A DNA stretch of 64,000 nucleotides from Parvularculaceae bacterium (GTDB taxonomy: Bacteria; Pseudomonadota; Alphaproteobacteria; Caulobacterales; Parvularculaceae). Every line of letters begins with the position of its first letter. The first letter of the stretch is position 1. A model generated the notes under the pieces. That model was given only the letters and a program-made list of their open reading frames with translations, had not been told where the DNA came from and searched no databases. Below are positions 1-8,885 of this stretch, piece by piece. The position numbers and the translations under genes are program-made. Where the stretch lies: contig JANQSJ010000004.1 in NCBI GenBank assembly GCA_028284065.1, positions 310,001-374,000 of the forward strand, given 5' to 3'.

Positions 1-184
1 CGAGGAGCCAGTCTCTCTCTTTCGCCTCTGGCGACCCGTCGACCGGGGCGAGGCCAGCCTCATCGGCGAGCGGCCTCAAGCCTACCGCCGCATTCTCTAC
101 GAATTCGGAGAGATAGGTTTCCGCGACGTCCAGAACGTCTCGGGGACCGGTCCAAACATGCTTTGCGATTGAAGCGTTCGTCAT
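1..184 (-). CDS. prmA: Probable ribosomal protein L11 methyltransferase, N-terminal part (cut by window edge)
   Basis: Sixty-one codons are open from an ATG that overlaps the stop codon of the upstream helicase gene by four bases (ATGA), so the two are translationally coupled. The visible peptide begins MTNASIAKHVWTGPRD and reaches a DWLL segment at the edge. PrmA methylates ribosomal protein L11 and, by established knowledge, often follows uvrD/pcrA in alphaproteobacteria. The identification rests mainly on that synteny and on the acidic N-terminal region ending in a tryptophan; the catalytic methyltransferase domain lies outside the window. It could be another gene. Confidence 0.45.
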   Translation of the reverse strand, partial: MTNASIAKHVWTGPRDVLDVAETYLSEFVENAAVGLRPLADEAGLAPVDGSPEAKERDWLL

Positions 185-2505
185 CCGGCGTCGAGAAACG
201 TGTCGATGACCCGCTTTGGTCCGGAGTGATCGAAGTCGACAGTGAGCTTCTGGCCTTCGGCGGCGACGACTTTGCCATAGCCAAATTTCTGGTGGAAGAC
301 GCGCGCGCCGATCACGAACTTCGCTTCGCCGGGCGCGCTCACTGAAACGCTTGTGGCGCGGCCTTCGATCATCGGCGGTTGGGCCGCGGGGCGATGTTGC
401 GCCTTGCGCGCCCGCCGCCAGCCGGGATTGTCGTAATACGTATCTTCCTCCAGGCGCGCGCCGTCGAAGCGGGAATGGCTGGCGAAATCATCCGCCGCGG
501 CGCCGTAAAGGCCGGGCTCGGAAACGACCTCCACATGCTCTTCGGGCAACTCGTCGATAAAGCGCGATGGCATTTGCGCGCGCCACTGACCGTAGACCTG
601 CCGATTGGCGGCGAATGAAATGCGACAGTCTTCCTTCGCGCGGGTGACGCCCACATAGGCAAGGCGGCGCTCCTCCTCCAGGGCGGGCGCGCCGCCTTCG
701 TCAATTGCGCGCTTTGACGGAAAAATCTCCTCCTCCCAGCCGGGTAGGAAGACCACCGGGAATTCAAGCCCCTTGGCGGCGTGGAGCGTCATCAGCCAGA
801 CCTGGCCGTCCGCCTGGCCCTCATTGTGTTCGGCGACCAGGGCGACATGGTCGAGATAGGCCGCCATCGTATCGAATTCGGAGACCGCCTGGACGACCTC
901 TTTCAGATTATCGAGTTTTGACCCCGCCTTGGCCGACTTCGAATGCCGCCAGTGGTCTGTATATCCGGACTCTTCCAGGATGAGCTCGGCCAGGTCGCGC
1001 GGCGAGAAGTTCGGCGCCTCGCGGGCCCAGCGGTCGACCATCTCAATGAACTTACGCAAGGCGTTGCGGCCGACGCCCGACAGCTCGTCGGACGCGATGA
1101 GTTCGCGCGAAGCCGCCATGTTCGAGATGCCGCGGGCGCGGGCGAAGGAATGGATCGCCTGCATTGTCTGGCCGCCAAGCTTGCGCGCCGGCTTGTTTGA
1201 GATGCGGTCAAAGGCGAGGTCGTCATCCTGCGAGCGCACAAGTCGGAAATAGGCGATGGCGTCGCGCGTCTCTTCGCGTTCATAAAAGCGCGGTCCGCCG
1301 ACGACTCGGTAGGGCAGGCCAACCGCGTTGAACCGTTCCTCAAACGCGCGCATCTGGAACGATGCGCGCACGAGGACGGCCATGTCGGCCAGCGGCCTGC
1401 CGCGCGCCTGCTCGCTCTCGATATCGTCGCTGATCGTCCGGGCTTCTTCCTCACCGTCCCAAACGCCGCGTACGCGGACCTTTTCGCCGTCGTTCCGGTC
1501 GGTCCACAGCGTCTTGCCCAGGCGCTCTTTGTTGGCGCTGATGAGGCCCGATGCGGCGCCGAGTATGGCGGGCGTGGAGCGATAGTTCCGCTCAAGGCGG
1601 ATTATCTTGGCGCCAGGGAAGTCCTTCTCGAAACGGAGGATATTCTCCACCTCAGCGCCGCGCCAGCCATAGATCGACTGGTCGTCGTCGCCGACGCAGC
1701 AGATATTCCGGTTCTTCTGGGCGAGAAGCCGCAGCCAGAGATACTGCGCGACATTCGTGTCCTGGTACTCGTCCACAAGGAGATACCGGAACCGCGCGTG
1801 ATACTCCTCAAGGATATCCGGACGTTCCTGAAAGATGGTCACGGTATGCACAAGAAGATCGCCGAAATCGGCGGCGTTAAGCGCGATGAGGCGCGACTGG
1901 TAGGTGCGGTAGAGGTCGATCGCCCGTCCCTCGGCGAAGAAGTAGGCTTCGTTCTTCGGCGTTTTTTCGGGCGTCAGGCCGCGGTTCTTCCAGCCGTCGA
2001 TGACGGCGGCTAGTCCGCGCCCCGTCCAGCGCTTCTCGTCGAGTCCGGCGTCGATGATCACCTGCTTGGCGAGGCGAATCTGGTCGTCGGCGTCGAGAAT
2101 GGTGAAAGTCGACTTCAACCCCGCAAGCTCGGCGTGTCTGCGCAGAATCATAGCGGCGATCGAATGGAACGTGCCGAGCCAGCGCATGCCCTCCATGCCG
2201 TCGCCAACGAGCTCGCGGACGCGGTCCTTCATCTCGCGGGCGGCCTTGTTGGTGAAAGTAACGGCGAGGATCTGGCTCGGACGGGCGAGGCCGCTGGCGA
2301 GGAGGTGAGCGATTCGGGAAGTAAGCGCCCGGGTCTTGCCGGTGCCGGCGCCCGCCAGGAGGAGGACCGGCCCCTCGGTGGTTAGCACCGCGTCTCGCTG
2401 CTCGTCGTTGAGGCCGTCAAGGTATCGCGCGTCATTGGGTTTCGCCTCACGGCCGCGCGCGCTTGCGGCCATAGCGCGCTCTGATAATGAGAGTGTCGAT
2501 GACAT
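181..2505 (-). CDS. uvrD: UvrD/PcrA-type ATP-dependent DNA helicase
   Basis: This is a superfamily 1A 3'-5' DNA helicase used in nucleotide excision and mismatch repair and in clearing replication forks. The 774-residue length is normal. The Q motif (LNDEQRDAV, about 32-40), Walker A (GAGTGKT, 52-58), Walker B with the DEYQDT signature (about 245), the GDDDQSIYGWRGA motif III region, the TLHAAKGLEF motif V segment and the AYVGVTRAK motif VI segment are all present in order. The C-terminal tail ends with the KVVAAEG-type Tudor-like segment seen in PcrA proteins. An internal ATG at residue 12 is a possible alternative start. The next gene starts inside the stop codon, indicating an operon. Confidence 0.95.
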   Translation of the reverse strand: MSSTLSLSERAMAASARGREAKPNDARYLDGLNDEQRDAVLTTEGPVLLLAGAGTGKTRALTSRIAHLLASGLARPSQILAVTFTNKAAREMKDRVRELVGDGMEGMRWLGTFHSIAAMILRRHAELAGLKSTFTILDADDQIRLAKQVIIDAGLDEKRWTGRGLAAVIDGWKNRGLTPEKTPKNEAYFFAEGRAIDLYRTYQSRLIALNAADFGDLLVHTVTIFQERPDILEEYHARFRYLLVDEYQDTNVAQYLWLRLLAQKNRNICCVGDDDQSIYGWRGAEVENILRFEKDFPGAKIIRLERNYRSTPAILGAASGLISANKERLGKTLWTDRNDGEKVRVRGVWDGEEEARTISDDIESEQARGRPLADMAVLVRASFQMRAFEERFNAVGLPYRVVGGPRFYEREETRDAIAYFRLVRSQDDDLAFDRISNKPARKLGGQTMQAIHSFARARGISNMAASRELIASDELSGVGRNALRKFIEMVDRWAREAPNFSPRDLAELILEESGYTDHWRHSKSAKAGSKLDNLKEVVQAVSEFDTMAAYLDHVALVAEHNEGQADGQVWLMTLHAAKGLEFPVVFLPGWEEEIFPSKRAIDEGGAPALEEERRLAYVGVTRAKEDCRISFAANRQVYGQWRAQMPSRFIDELPEEHVEVVSEPGLYGAAADDFASHSRFDGARLEEDTYYDNPGWRRARKAQHRPAAQPPMIEGRATSVSVSAPGEAKFVIGARVFHQKFGYGKVVAAEGQKLTVDFDHSGPKRVIDTFLDAG

Positions 2506-2643
2506 CTAGTCGACTCTAGGCTCCGAACGACGATTCTCAAAGCCGGCGCGCCGCCCGGCTGTTTGCGGGAACCGCCACGTTCCCGCCGTCTCGGAATGGT
2601 TGAATCGGGGTAGGTGATCGCGAAGCAATAAGGAGGAGCCGCC

Positions 2644-2979
2644 ATGGCGGGCAAGTTTGAAATCTACAAGGATAAGGCCGGCGAGTTCCGCTTTCGCCTC
2701 AAAGCGGGAAATGGGCAGACGATCCTCGCCAGCGAAGGGTACAAGGACCGGTCCGGCGTCGATAACGGGGTCGCGTCCGTAAAGACCAACGCGCCGCTCG
2801 ACGAACGCTATGAGCGCAAGGAATCGTCGAACGGCAAGCCTTACTTCGTCCTGAAGGCCGCCAATCACCAGGTGATCGGCAATTCGGAAATGTATGAAAG
2901 CGAGGCCGCGCGCGACAACGGAATCGACAGCGTCAAGACGAATGCGCCAGACGCGGCGATCGACGACCAGACGGCCTGA
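2644..2979 (+). CDS. YegP-family protein with tandem DUF1508 repeats
   Basis: The 111-residue protein consists of two DUF1508 repeats of roughly 50 residues. Each carries the family pattern: a strand ending in FRFRLKA or YFVLKA, then GN or NH, then an SE.Y segment and DNGI/V..VK.NAP. The first repeat begins GKFEIYKDKAG. The family is a small beta-rich protein of unknown biochemical role, common in proteobacteria. A strong ribosome site (AAGGAGGA) sits eight bases before the ATG. It is a single gene, divergent from uvrD, with a promoter presumably in the 138-base gap. Confidence 0.85.
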   Translation: MAGKFEIYKDKAGEFRFRLKAGNGQTILASEGYKDRSGVDNGVASVKTNAPLDERYERKESSNGKPYFVLKAANHQVIGNSEMYESEAARDNGIDSVKTNAPDAAIDDQTA

Positions 2980-3152
2980 CCTGAATATCTATCCTTGAAG
3001 ACAGGCGTCTCGCGCGGTGGGCGGCATTTTGGGCCGCTCGCCGCCGAGGCGCTTGCGTTTTGCTTTCGACGCTTCCGGCCGCGCAGCTGAATGCTCTCCA
3101 GTCGCCCAAATGCGAAAGACCATCCGCCATCGTAGTCGGCGTTTGAGCGAGG

Positions 3153-4097
3153 CTATTCCGCTCCCTCAGCCTGACGCGCTTCGGCGCTCGCCGTGCGGAT
3201 CCCCGCAAGGGTCGACGCGCAGACATTTCCGTCGAGAATATCCGTCTTCTGAATAAACGCCACATCGTCTATCAGGAAGTCGATCCGGCGCGTCCTGCGC
3301 TCGGCCTGAGCAAGCTTCCGCGCCCTTATCTCAGCCTCGCTCAGGCGCGGCGGCTCGCCGCCAGCGGCGACAAATTCAGCGAATTTGGCGCGCGCGTCCG
3401 CGTCCGCGTCTTGCTGCTTGAGGCTGCGCATCTCCAGTTCGATATGGTCGGCTGACGCGTTTTCAAGAAACGCCATCACCTTGTTGCGCCAGCGAAATGT
3501 ATTGCGCGTCCAGGTAAAATCCACCGTGGTCGAACCGACCTTGGCGGGCGGCGACTCCTCGCCAGTGTCGCGGAGCAGGGTCATGTTCACCCGAAATCTT
3601 TCGCCTTCAGTCCCTCCGATCGGGTACATGGCGAGCGACGCCGCGCAAACCGGCTTGTCGAAACTGATGCGAAGCGGCCGCCGCGGCGCGGCCGTATAGA
3701 CGGCGGCGTACTTGCCGCTTGCCGGAGCTTCATAGGTGCAGCGAGAATCGTACTGCATGTAACGCTGGCCTTCGCAGATCTGCAGCTTAAGGCCTTCGCT
3801 GAACCGGACGCCCGGGCCGTCCGCGTATTGCGCGGTGAGGACGTCGTTATGGCGCCCCGGCGGCGGATCAAAAGTGACGACCTTGAAGGGGCGATCGAAC
3901 TGGTCAGACGTGTCGGCGGCCTCGCGGTAGAAGCCGAATACGTCCGTTGCTGGGTTGCCGTCGCCATCGGGGTCTGCGCCGACGCCGTTCGGCTGGGCCA
4001 ACGCCCCGCCGGCGTTGAATGCGGCGCCGGCCGCAACGCAAAAGACGGTCGCCAATACGCTCGCGCCGTCGCGGCGCCCCCAATAGAAAGCCAGCAT
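3153..4097 (-). CDS. Secreted protein of unknown function
   Basis: The chosen ATG has a good ribosome site (AAGGGGAT) and gives a clear signal peptide: a short basic start with GRR, a hydrophobic stretch VLATVFCVAAGAAF and a GALA cleavage region. A longer upstream frame has no such signal. The mature part of about 280 residues has a VTFDPPP...ADGPGVRFS segment resembling the first strands of jelly-roll domains in exported bacterial proteins. A CEGQRYMQYDSRC segment follows, with two cysteines that could pair. The C-terminal third is charged and probably helical (LSEAEIRARKLAQAERR). No catalytic motif was seen. It is divergent from the M28 aminopeptidase gene. Confidence 0.6.
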   Translation of the reverse strand: MLAFYWGRRDGASVLATVFCVAAGAAFNAGGALAQPNGVGADPDGDGNPATDVFGFYREAADTSDQFDRPFKVVTFDPPPGRHNDVLTAQYADGPGVRFSEGLKLQICEGQRYMQYDSRCTYEAPASGKYAAVYTAAPRRPLRISFDKPVCAASLAMYPIGGTEGERFRVNMTLLRDTGEESPPAKVGSTTVDFTWTRNTFRWRNKVMAFLENASADHIELEMRSLKQQDADADARAKFAEFVAAGGEPPRLSEAEIRARKLAQAERRTRRIDFLIDDVAFIQKTDILDGNVCASTLAGIRTASAEARQAEGAE

Positions 4098-4243
4098 ACC
4101 GTATCCCCTTGATCGGTTAACCTTACACCTTGCGCCCCAGCGCCGCAAACGGACGCGTTCTGCGGGTAGGGCTACCCAGGGCGCGCCAGCGGCGATTCTC
4201 AGCGATGCGTTGCAAATTCCCTCGCCGCACACACTATGCGGCC

Positions 4244-6013
4244 ATGGTTGGTAGGGCATCATACTGGCGCGGCTCAAGAATTTGCGCCTTGGCTGCGCTC
4301 AACTTGATAGCGCCTGCCGCCAGGGCCGTGGGCCCTTCGGCTGATGCTCAGGAAGCCGGTCCGGCGCCCGTCGACGGCGCGTTCCGGCGTTCCGCGTCGC
4401 AAAGCGACTTCGCGTCGATGGCCCGTATTGAGCGGGACCTTAATTGGCTCGCCGATGACGCCCGGCAGGGCCGCCTCGCCGGAAGCGAGGGATACAACGC
4501 CGCCGCGGCCTATGTCTCGGCCGAGATGGCCCGCGCGGGCCTTCGCCCGGGCGCGCAGGGCGGCTGGTCGCAGCCGGTTCCTCTTCGAAGCGTGAGCCCA
4601 ATCCCGGAGGCCGCCTCGCTTTCGGCCACATTCGGCGTGGGCGGCCCGGCTTGGACGCTGTCGTATGGCGCGGACTTCCTACCTGGAGCGACTGCTCTGA
4701 ATAAGGCGACCTGCCGCGGCGCGGCGGTCTTTGTCGGCCTTGGCATCGTCGATCCCCTTGGTCGGTGGAATGACCTCAAAGGCGGCGACCTCGCTGGCAA
4801 GTCTGTGGTCGTCCTCGAAGGCGCGCCGGAGACCTTCCACCACGACGAACAGGCGCTCGTTTCAAGCCGTCGTTCGAAGACCGAGACTCTGGCGCAGCGA
4901 GGGGCGCAGTGCGTCCTTTTTGTGCGCAACGCCGATGCCGCCAAGGCGAGGCCCTGGATTAGATATGTCTCGACCGTCAGACGGCCGTCGACGACGTGGG
5001 TCGATCCCGTTGAGCCATGGCGCATGACGCCGACCGCCACGTTGAGCCGCGCTGCCGGGGCGAGGCTCATTGCAAGCGTTGGCGGCGACGACGCGTTGCT
5101 GGCCGCCGCCGCCGCGCCGATGGCGGCAGGTCCGGTCGATCTCGACATTTCCATTGACCTCAGCCTCGCCAACAAGGTGGCGCCAATCGAGAGCGCAAAT
5201 GTGCTCGGCGTCGTCCGAGGGCGAGACGATAACGGATCGGCGCGGCCGGTCGTCGTCACGGCTCATCTGGACCATGTGGGCGAGCGCGCGCCAGGTTTCG
5301 CGATGGCCAACCGAGCTGACAGTACCGATGCGAATCAAAATCCCCGTCGCTCGACCGACACGATCAATAATGGCGCCATGGACAATGCCTTGGGCGTCGC
5401 CATCATGCTCGAGGTGGCGAGGGCGGTCGCGTCACGGCCTAGTCCTCTCAACCGCGATATCATCTTCGCCGCGGTGACGGCCGAAGAGTCAGGTCTCCAT
5501 GGGTCAGACTATCTCGCCGCGCGCCTCGCGGCCGCATCGAATTGTCCGGTCGCAAACATCAATCTCGACATGCCTCTGACGCTGTTCCCTATTGAAGACG
5601 TCGCCGCTTTTGGCGCCGACCGGTCGAGCCTGGCGAGCTTCTTCGAAGCCGCGGTTCTCCGCGAAGGCCTGAGGCCGGGCGAGGGGCCGGCGCTCAACCT
5701 TTTTGCGCGTTCGGACCATTTCAGCTTTGCGCGACGCGGCGTTCCATCCGCGTTCCTGTTCGTCGGCATGGCCGGCGCTGGCCGTAACGCGTTTGAAGAC
5801 TTCATGAAGCGTCATTATCATCAGCCATCAGACGAGTCTGATCTGCCGATTGACTACGCCTCGGCGCTTAAGATTGCGAATGTGGCGCGACGACTGGTCG
5901 AGGCCGTCGCCGACGCCGATGCGCCGCCTGCCTGGAACGCTGGCGACTACTTCGGCGCCATGGATAGGCCTTGTGGAGAAGGCGCAGCCTCTTCTATTCA
6001 ATCTCCATCGTGA
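4244..6013 (+). CDS. Exported M28-family zinc aminopeptidase with PA domain
   Basis: This is a secreted metallo-aminopeptidase that would remove N-terminal residues from peptides in the periplasm or outside the cell. After a signal peptide (start with RGSR, hydrophobic ICALAALNLIA, AARA cleavage) there is a protease-associated domain region (GDLAGKSVVVLEG...GAQCVLFV), then the M28 core. The two-zinc ligands are visible: TAHLDHVG (His), MDNALGVA (Asp), VTAEESGLHGSD (Glu-Glu), NINLDM (Asp) and RSDHFSF (His). The start is uncertain: none of the possible starts (TTG further upstream, ATG 39 bases upstream, or this ATG) has a good ribosome site, and this one gives the best signal peptide. Its 3' end overlaps the convergent SIMPL gene by 20 bases. 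Confidence 0.85.
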   Translation: MVGRASYWRGSRICALAALNLIAPAARAVGPSADAQEAGPAPVDGAFRRSASQSDFASMARIERDLNWLADDARQGRLAGSEGYNAAAAYVSAEMARAGLRPGAQGGWSQPVPLRSVSPIPEAASLSATFGVGGPAWTLSYGADFLPGATALNKATCRGAAVFVGLGIVDPLGRWNDLKGGDLAGKSVVVLEGAPETFHHDEQALVSSRRSKTETLAQRGAQCVLFVRNADAAKARPWIRYVSTVRRPSTTWVDPVEPWRMTPTATLSRAAGARLIASVGGDDALLAAAAAPMAAGPVDLDISIDLSLANKVAPIESANVLGVVRGRDDNGSARPVVVTAHLDHVGERAPGFAMANRADSTDANQNPRRSTDTINNGAMDNALGVAIMLEVARAVASRPSPLNRDIIFAAVTAEESGLHGSDYLAARLAAASNCPVANINLDMPLTLFPIEDVAAFGADRSSLASFFEAAVLREGLRPGEGPALNLFARSDHFSFARRGVPSAFLFVGMAGAGRNAFEDFMKRHYHQPSDESDLPIDYASALKIANVARRLVEAVADADAPPAWNAGDYFGAMDRPCGEGAASSIQSPS

Positions 6014-6737
6014 CGATCACCTGGGCCGTCAGCGAAAGCTCGCCCGGCTCCACCGGGGTGGGGGCGAAACCCGATGCGTCGGCCTCGGCGCGCATTGCTG
6101 CGATCCGCGTTCCAGGCGCCCGCGCTGCCGCGACGTCTGAAATTTCAACGACCCTACCGGCTTTGACGCCTGCCGCGTTGGCGTAAAGTTCGGCTTTCGC
6201 CAGGGCGTCCTCCACGGCCGAACGCCGCGCCTCATTCAGAAGCGGCGCCGGGTCGTCGAACGCGAAAGAGATGCCGTCGAGATTGTTGGCGCCCGCTCCT
6301 ATCGCTGCGTCGATAACCGGCCCCGCCCGGTCGATTTCCCGGACTTTCGCGGAAACACTGTTTGCGGCGAGGTATCCGGTGAGGCGCGGCTGTTCGCCCC
6401 GTTGCTGCGATCTGTAGTCGTACTGTGCGGTCACGGAAATCCGATCCGTTTGAATGTCCTCCCGTGCGACGCCTGCGCCTTTCAGCGCATCAAGCACCGA
6501 CGCCGCAGCCGCGTTGACCGCGGCCATGGCGTCGACCGCCGTCGGTCGGCGCGCTTCCACGCCTAGATTTATGATGGCGACATCCGGTTCGCCGGCGGCG
6601 CGCCCTTCGCCGGACACGGTAATTAGGCGCGCGTCGGCGGCTCCGGGCGCTTGCGCCGTGGCCGCGGGCGCGCAGGCGGTCAGCAGAGCCGCTGCGCCGA
6701 GACTCGAGACGGCGCGGTTGAGGGTAAGCGACTTCAT
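5994..6737 (-). CDS. SIMPL-domain (DUF541) periplasmic protein
   Basis: The 247-residue product has a signal peptide (LNRAVSSLGAAALLTACAPAATAQA) followed by the SIMPL/DUF541 pattern: ITVSGEGRAAGEPDVAIINLGVE at the start of the mature protein, the V..ALK..GV...DIQT segment, and A...A..KAELYA..AG...G.V..I near the end. The family includes the oxidative-stress protein YggE and forms periplasmic or membrane-attached oligomers; its molecular role is not firmly known. A cysteine at TACAP could be a lipobox, but the AxA site just after it fits better. The chosen ATG has GGAAGG nine bases upstream. It is convergent with the M28 peptidase, with overlapping stop regions. Confidence 0.85.
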   Translation of the reverse strand: MKSLTLNRAVSSLGAAALLTACAPAATAQAPGAADARLITVSGEGRAAGEPDVAIINLGVEARRPTAVDAMAAVNAAAASVLDALKGAGVAREDIQTDRISVTAQYDYRSQQRGEQPRLTGYLAANSVSAKVREIDRAGPVIDAAIGAGANNLDGISFAFDDPAPLLNEARRSAVEDALAKAELYANAAGVKAGRVVEISDVAAARAPGTRIAAMRAEADASGFAPTPVEPGELSLTAQVIVTMEIE

Positions 6738-6801
6738 GGCGAGACCTTCCATTGGCTTTGCTCGCAGGGAGGGGTATGAGGCGCGACGAGCTAGCACTGC
6801 G

Positions 6802-6878
6802 GGGCCTGTAGCTCAATTGGTTAGAGCTGGCGGCTCATAACCGCTAGGTTGGGGGTTCGAGTCCCTCCGGGCCCACCA
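6802..6878 (+). tRNA. tRNA with CAT anticodon, probably tRNA-Ile2 (or elongator tRNA-Met)
   Basis: A complete 77-base cloverleaf with encoded CCA can be folded: acceptor GGGCCTG with CGGGCCC, D stem GCTC/GAGC, anticodon stem GGCGG/CCGCT around loop CTCATAA, five-base variable region, and T arm GGGGG-TTCGAGT-CCCTC. The anticodon is CAT. Base pairs C4-G69 and C5-G68 are the known acceptor features by which TilS recognises tRNA-Ile2, so lysidine-modified isoleucine tRNA reading AUA is more likely than elongator methionine. No initiator hallmark (mismatched first pair, three GC pairs in the anticodon stem) is present. Confidence 0.93.
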
Positions 6879-7402
6879 CTTTACGCATCTCGCGATAGAT
6901 TGCGTCGCGATAATCTCCGATGGGGCGGGCTGACCGCCCGGTGGCGGGTTGGCCGCGTTGGCTCGGTTGGATGCAGCCTCGGTTAGCTCCATTAGCGAAG
7001 TCTTTGGATCGCATAGAAATTGAAGTTGAATGGATCAGCGCCGACCCCGCCAAAATGTGAGACTTGAGCTATTTGAAGACGCATTCAAGTCATTGGAATT
7101 CCGCAGGGCACGCGATGCCGAGCTTGCGCTATCACGCTGATCGCCCGGACATCATGGCCTGTTGTCTCGCCCGCCAAGCACGTACATTTGCCGAGGCTCA
7201 CCTCGACTTCACTCAGCTTTGCATTCGGGGCATGCCCTAACCCTCGTCCGGCTCGGCACTCTTCGCGATGTCTCAGTAATTTATTGTTGCTGCGGATTTG
7301 TTTGCCGAACCCACTTGAATTGTGGATGAAATGTAAGTGAGCTACGGGCGGTTATCGCGAATGTCCTATCGACGGTCTGTTGTCGGTGAGCGGGAGTTCT
7401 TT
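6879..7402. other. Intergenic region between tRNA and accessory region
   Basis: No convincing gene is visible. A 36-codon frame (7030-7140) with a charged, helix-like sequence directly follows a stop codon and has no good ribosome site; it may be a remnant. A GGGCATGCCC palindrome occurs near 7230. I looked for a second copy of the tRNA 3' end that would mark an integrated element and did not find one here or near 50 kb. A weak version of the shared dyad lies at 7316-7335. Confidence 0.4.
7316..7335. promoter_or_regulatory. Weak match to the shared TACATTT-N6-AAATGTA dyad
   Basis: The right half-site AAATGTA is exact. The left half is TGAATTG, matching four of seven positions with the correct six-base spacing. 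It lies about 70 bases before the start of the PLP enzyme, the same distance range as the stronger sites near 20.3, 24.8, 28.8 and 45.2 kb. Alone it would not be called. Confidence 0.25.
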
Positions 7403-8539
7403 ATGGACAAGCATGGCGACGTCTCAACCCCAGCATTGTTGCTCGACGCAGATGCGCTCGATCGAAATGTCACGCGAATGAGCGACAGGATCGCCGCCCT
7501 CGGGGTGTCTTTGCGCGCCCATATGAAGACCGCGAAATCAACAGATGTCCTTGACCGGATCCGGTTTGCCGGGCCGCGGAAGATCGCGGTCTCCACATTG
7601 AAGGAGGCCGACTACTTTCATCGCGCCGGCGTAGGAGACGTCTGCTATGCGACGCCATTGGCGCCCAGCAAAGTTGAGGATGCGCTCTCTCTAAAGGAGA
7701 ACGGCGTTGGATTGAGTGTCTTCGTCAACTCCGCGGCGACCGCGGCGGCGCTCGCCGAAACGTCATTCCGGCCGGACGACCCGATCGACGCCTTTATTGA
7801 AATTGACGCCGATGGTTACAGATCGGGCGTCGCCCCGGTTGGCGAGACATTTAAGGACATCGCTTTGCGTTTGGCCGCTGCTGAAGGCGTACGCCTCAGG
7901 GGCGTTTATAACTTCGCTGGTCGAACTTATGACGCTAGATCTGCAGCTGAAGGCGCCGAGATCGTCGAAAATTGTCGGAGAGCCCTTCTGGACGCGATCG
8001 AACGGCTGAGTGTGCTGGGCATTGACGCCGGTTCCGTGACGATTGGCGGCAGTCCCGTTGCGGCGTATGCAGAGCGCCTCGACGGCGTCGATGAGCTTTG
8101 CGCCGGCGTCTGGATGTTCCAGGATATCTTTCAACTGGGGCTCGGCGTTTGCGAGCCGGAAGATCTGGCGGTCAGCGTACTCGCCAGCGTGATCGACGCC
8201 AATGCGGCGTCTGGCAAAGTATTTATCGACGCTGGCGCACTGGCCCTGTCGCAGGACCGTTCAACCGGGAGCCAGGAATGCGACGCAGGGTTCGGACTTA
8301 TTGCCGACCCGGATAGCGGCGACATTATCGATGGATATCTGGTCGCCGCGGTAAGCCAGGAAATCGGTCACGTGGTCGGCCTGGATGGAAGGAACGCCAT
8401 CGAACGGTTTCCAGTGGGCGCGCGGATTCGCGTCTTGCCGAACCACGTTTGCATGACCGCAGCGGCGTATGACGGCTACCATATAGTCCGCGGCGGTCTG
8501 TCGCCCGAGGCCTATTGGGAGCGTATAAATGGCTGGTGA
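7403..8539 (+). CDS. D-serine dehydratase / D-threonine aldolase-like PLP enzyme
   Basis: This fold type III pyridoxal-phosphate enzyme has the alanine-racemase N-terminal barrel and the C-terminal domain of eukaryotic-type D-serine dehydratases and D-threonine aldolases. The PLP lysine is K42 in LRAHMKTAK, matching the family RPHxKTHK motif with the second His replaced by Ala. The metal-site motif near the end is PNHVC (H348, C350), as in zinc-dependent D-serine dehydratase rather than the His-Asp pair of D-threonine aldolase. It should act on a D-beta-hydroxy amino acid in the cytoplasm. The ATG with GGGAG upstream is preferred over longer starts. It opens the accessory region and is followed by a TetR regulator. 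Confidence 0.8.
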   Translation: MDKHGDVSTPALLLDADALDRNVTRMSDRIAALGVSLRAHMKTAKSTDVLDRIRFAGPRKIAVSTLKEADYFHRAGVGDVCYATPLAPSKVEDALSLKENGVGLSVFVNSAATAAALAETSFRPDDPIDAFIEIDADGYRSGVAPVGETFKDIALRLAAAEGVRLRGVYNFAGRTYDARSAAEGAEIVENCRRALLDAIERLSVLGIDAGSVTIGGSPVAAYAERLDGVDELCAGVWMFQDIFQLGLGVCEPEDLAVSVLASVIDANAASGKVFIDAGALALSQDRSTGSQECDAGFGLIADPDSGDIIDGYLVAAVSQEIGHVVGLDGRNAIERFPVGARIRVLPNHVCMTAAAYDGYHIVRGGLSPEAYWERINGW

Positions 8540-8885
8540 AGGGGTTCGCCGCAGCGCGTAGCCTTGAACCCCGCACGCCTCGTTCGTCGGAACGGCGTCC
8601 TTGTTTCGTGAGCCTGCATAGCGTCAATCTGTTGGCGTCCAATGCTCTTTGCGGCGCCTCGTCGGATCCAAAACGATCGCAGAGGCTCAGGAACGCGATG
8701 ATGATACGGTCGCGCGTCTGAAAGCAGCGCCGCTGCCACCTTTCCCCCGACCGAATACAGGCTGCGGTTGGCAGGGATGCGCCGAGACATATCGATCCGT
8801 GAGCGGCCGCAGGCGCCGTTGACCGGCTTTGGTTCCGGCGAGAAAATGCGCTTTGGAAAGAACCGTTTGCGGGAGACATTAACGG
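8540..8885. other. Intergenic region with no recognised feature
   Basis: Frames exist on both strands here but none has a ribosome site or a recognisable motif. A promoter for the following TetR gene is presumably inside. No strong inverted repeat was seen. Confidence 0.4.

Noticed and set aside
6851-6878. tRNA 3' end as an attachment site for an integrated element
   Set aside because: No second copy of the sequence and no integrase gene were found in the window.
6844-7053. Leftward frame of 69 codons ending in GPEGLEPPT
   Set aside because: The ending is the well-known artefact of reading the complement of a tRNA gene; the frame overlaps the tRNA and has no ribosome site.
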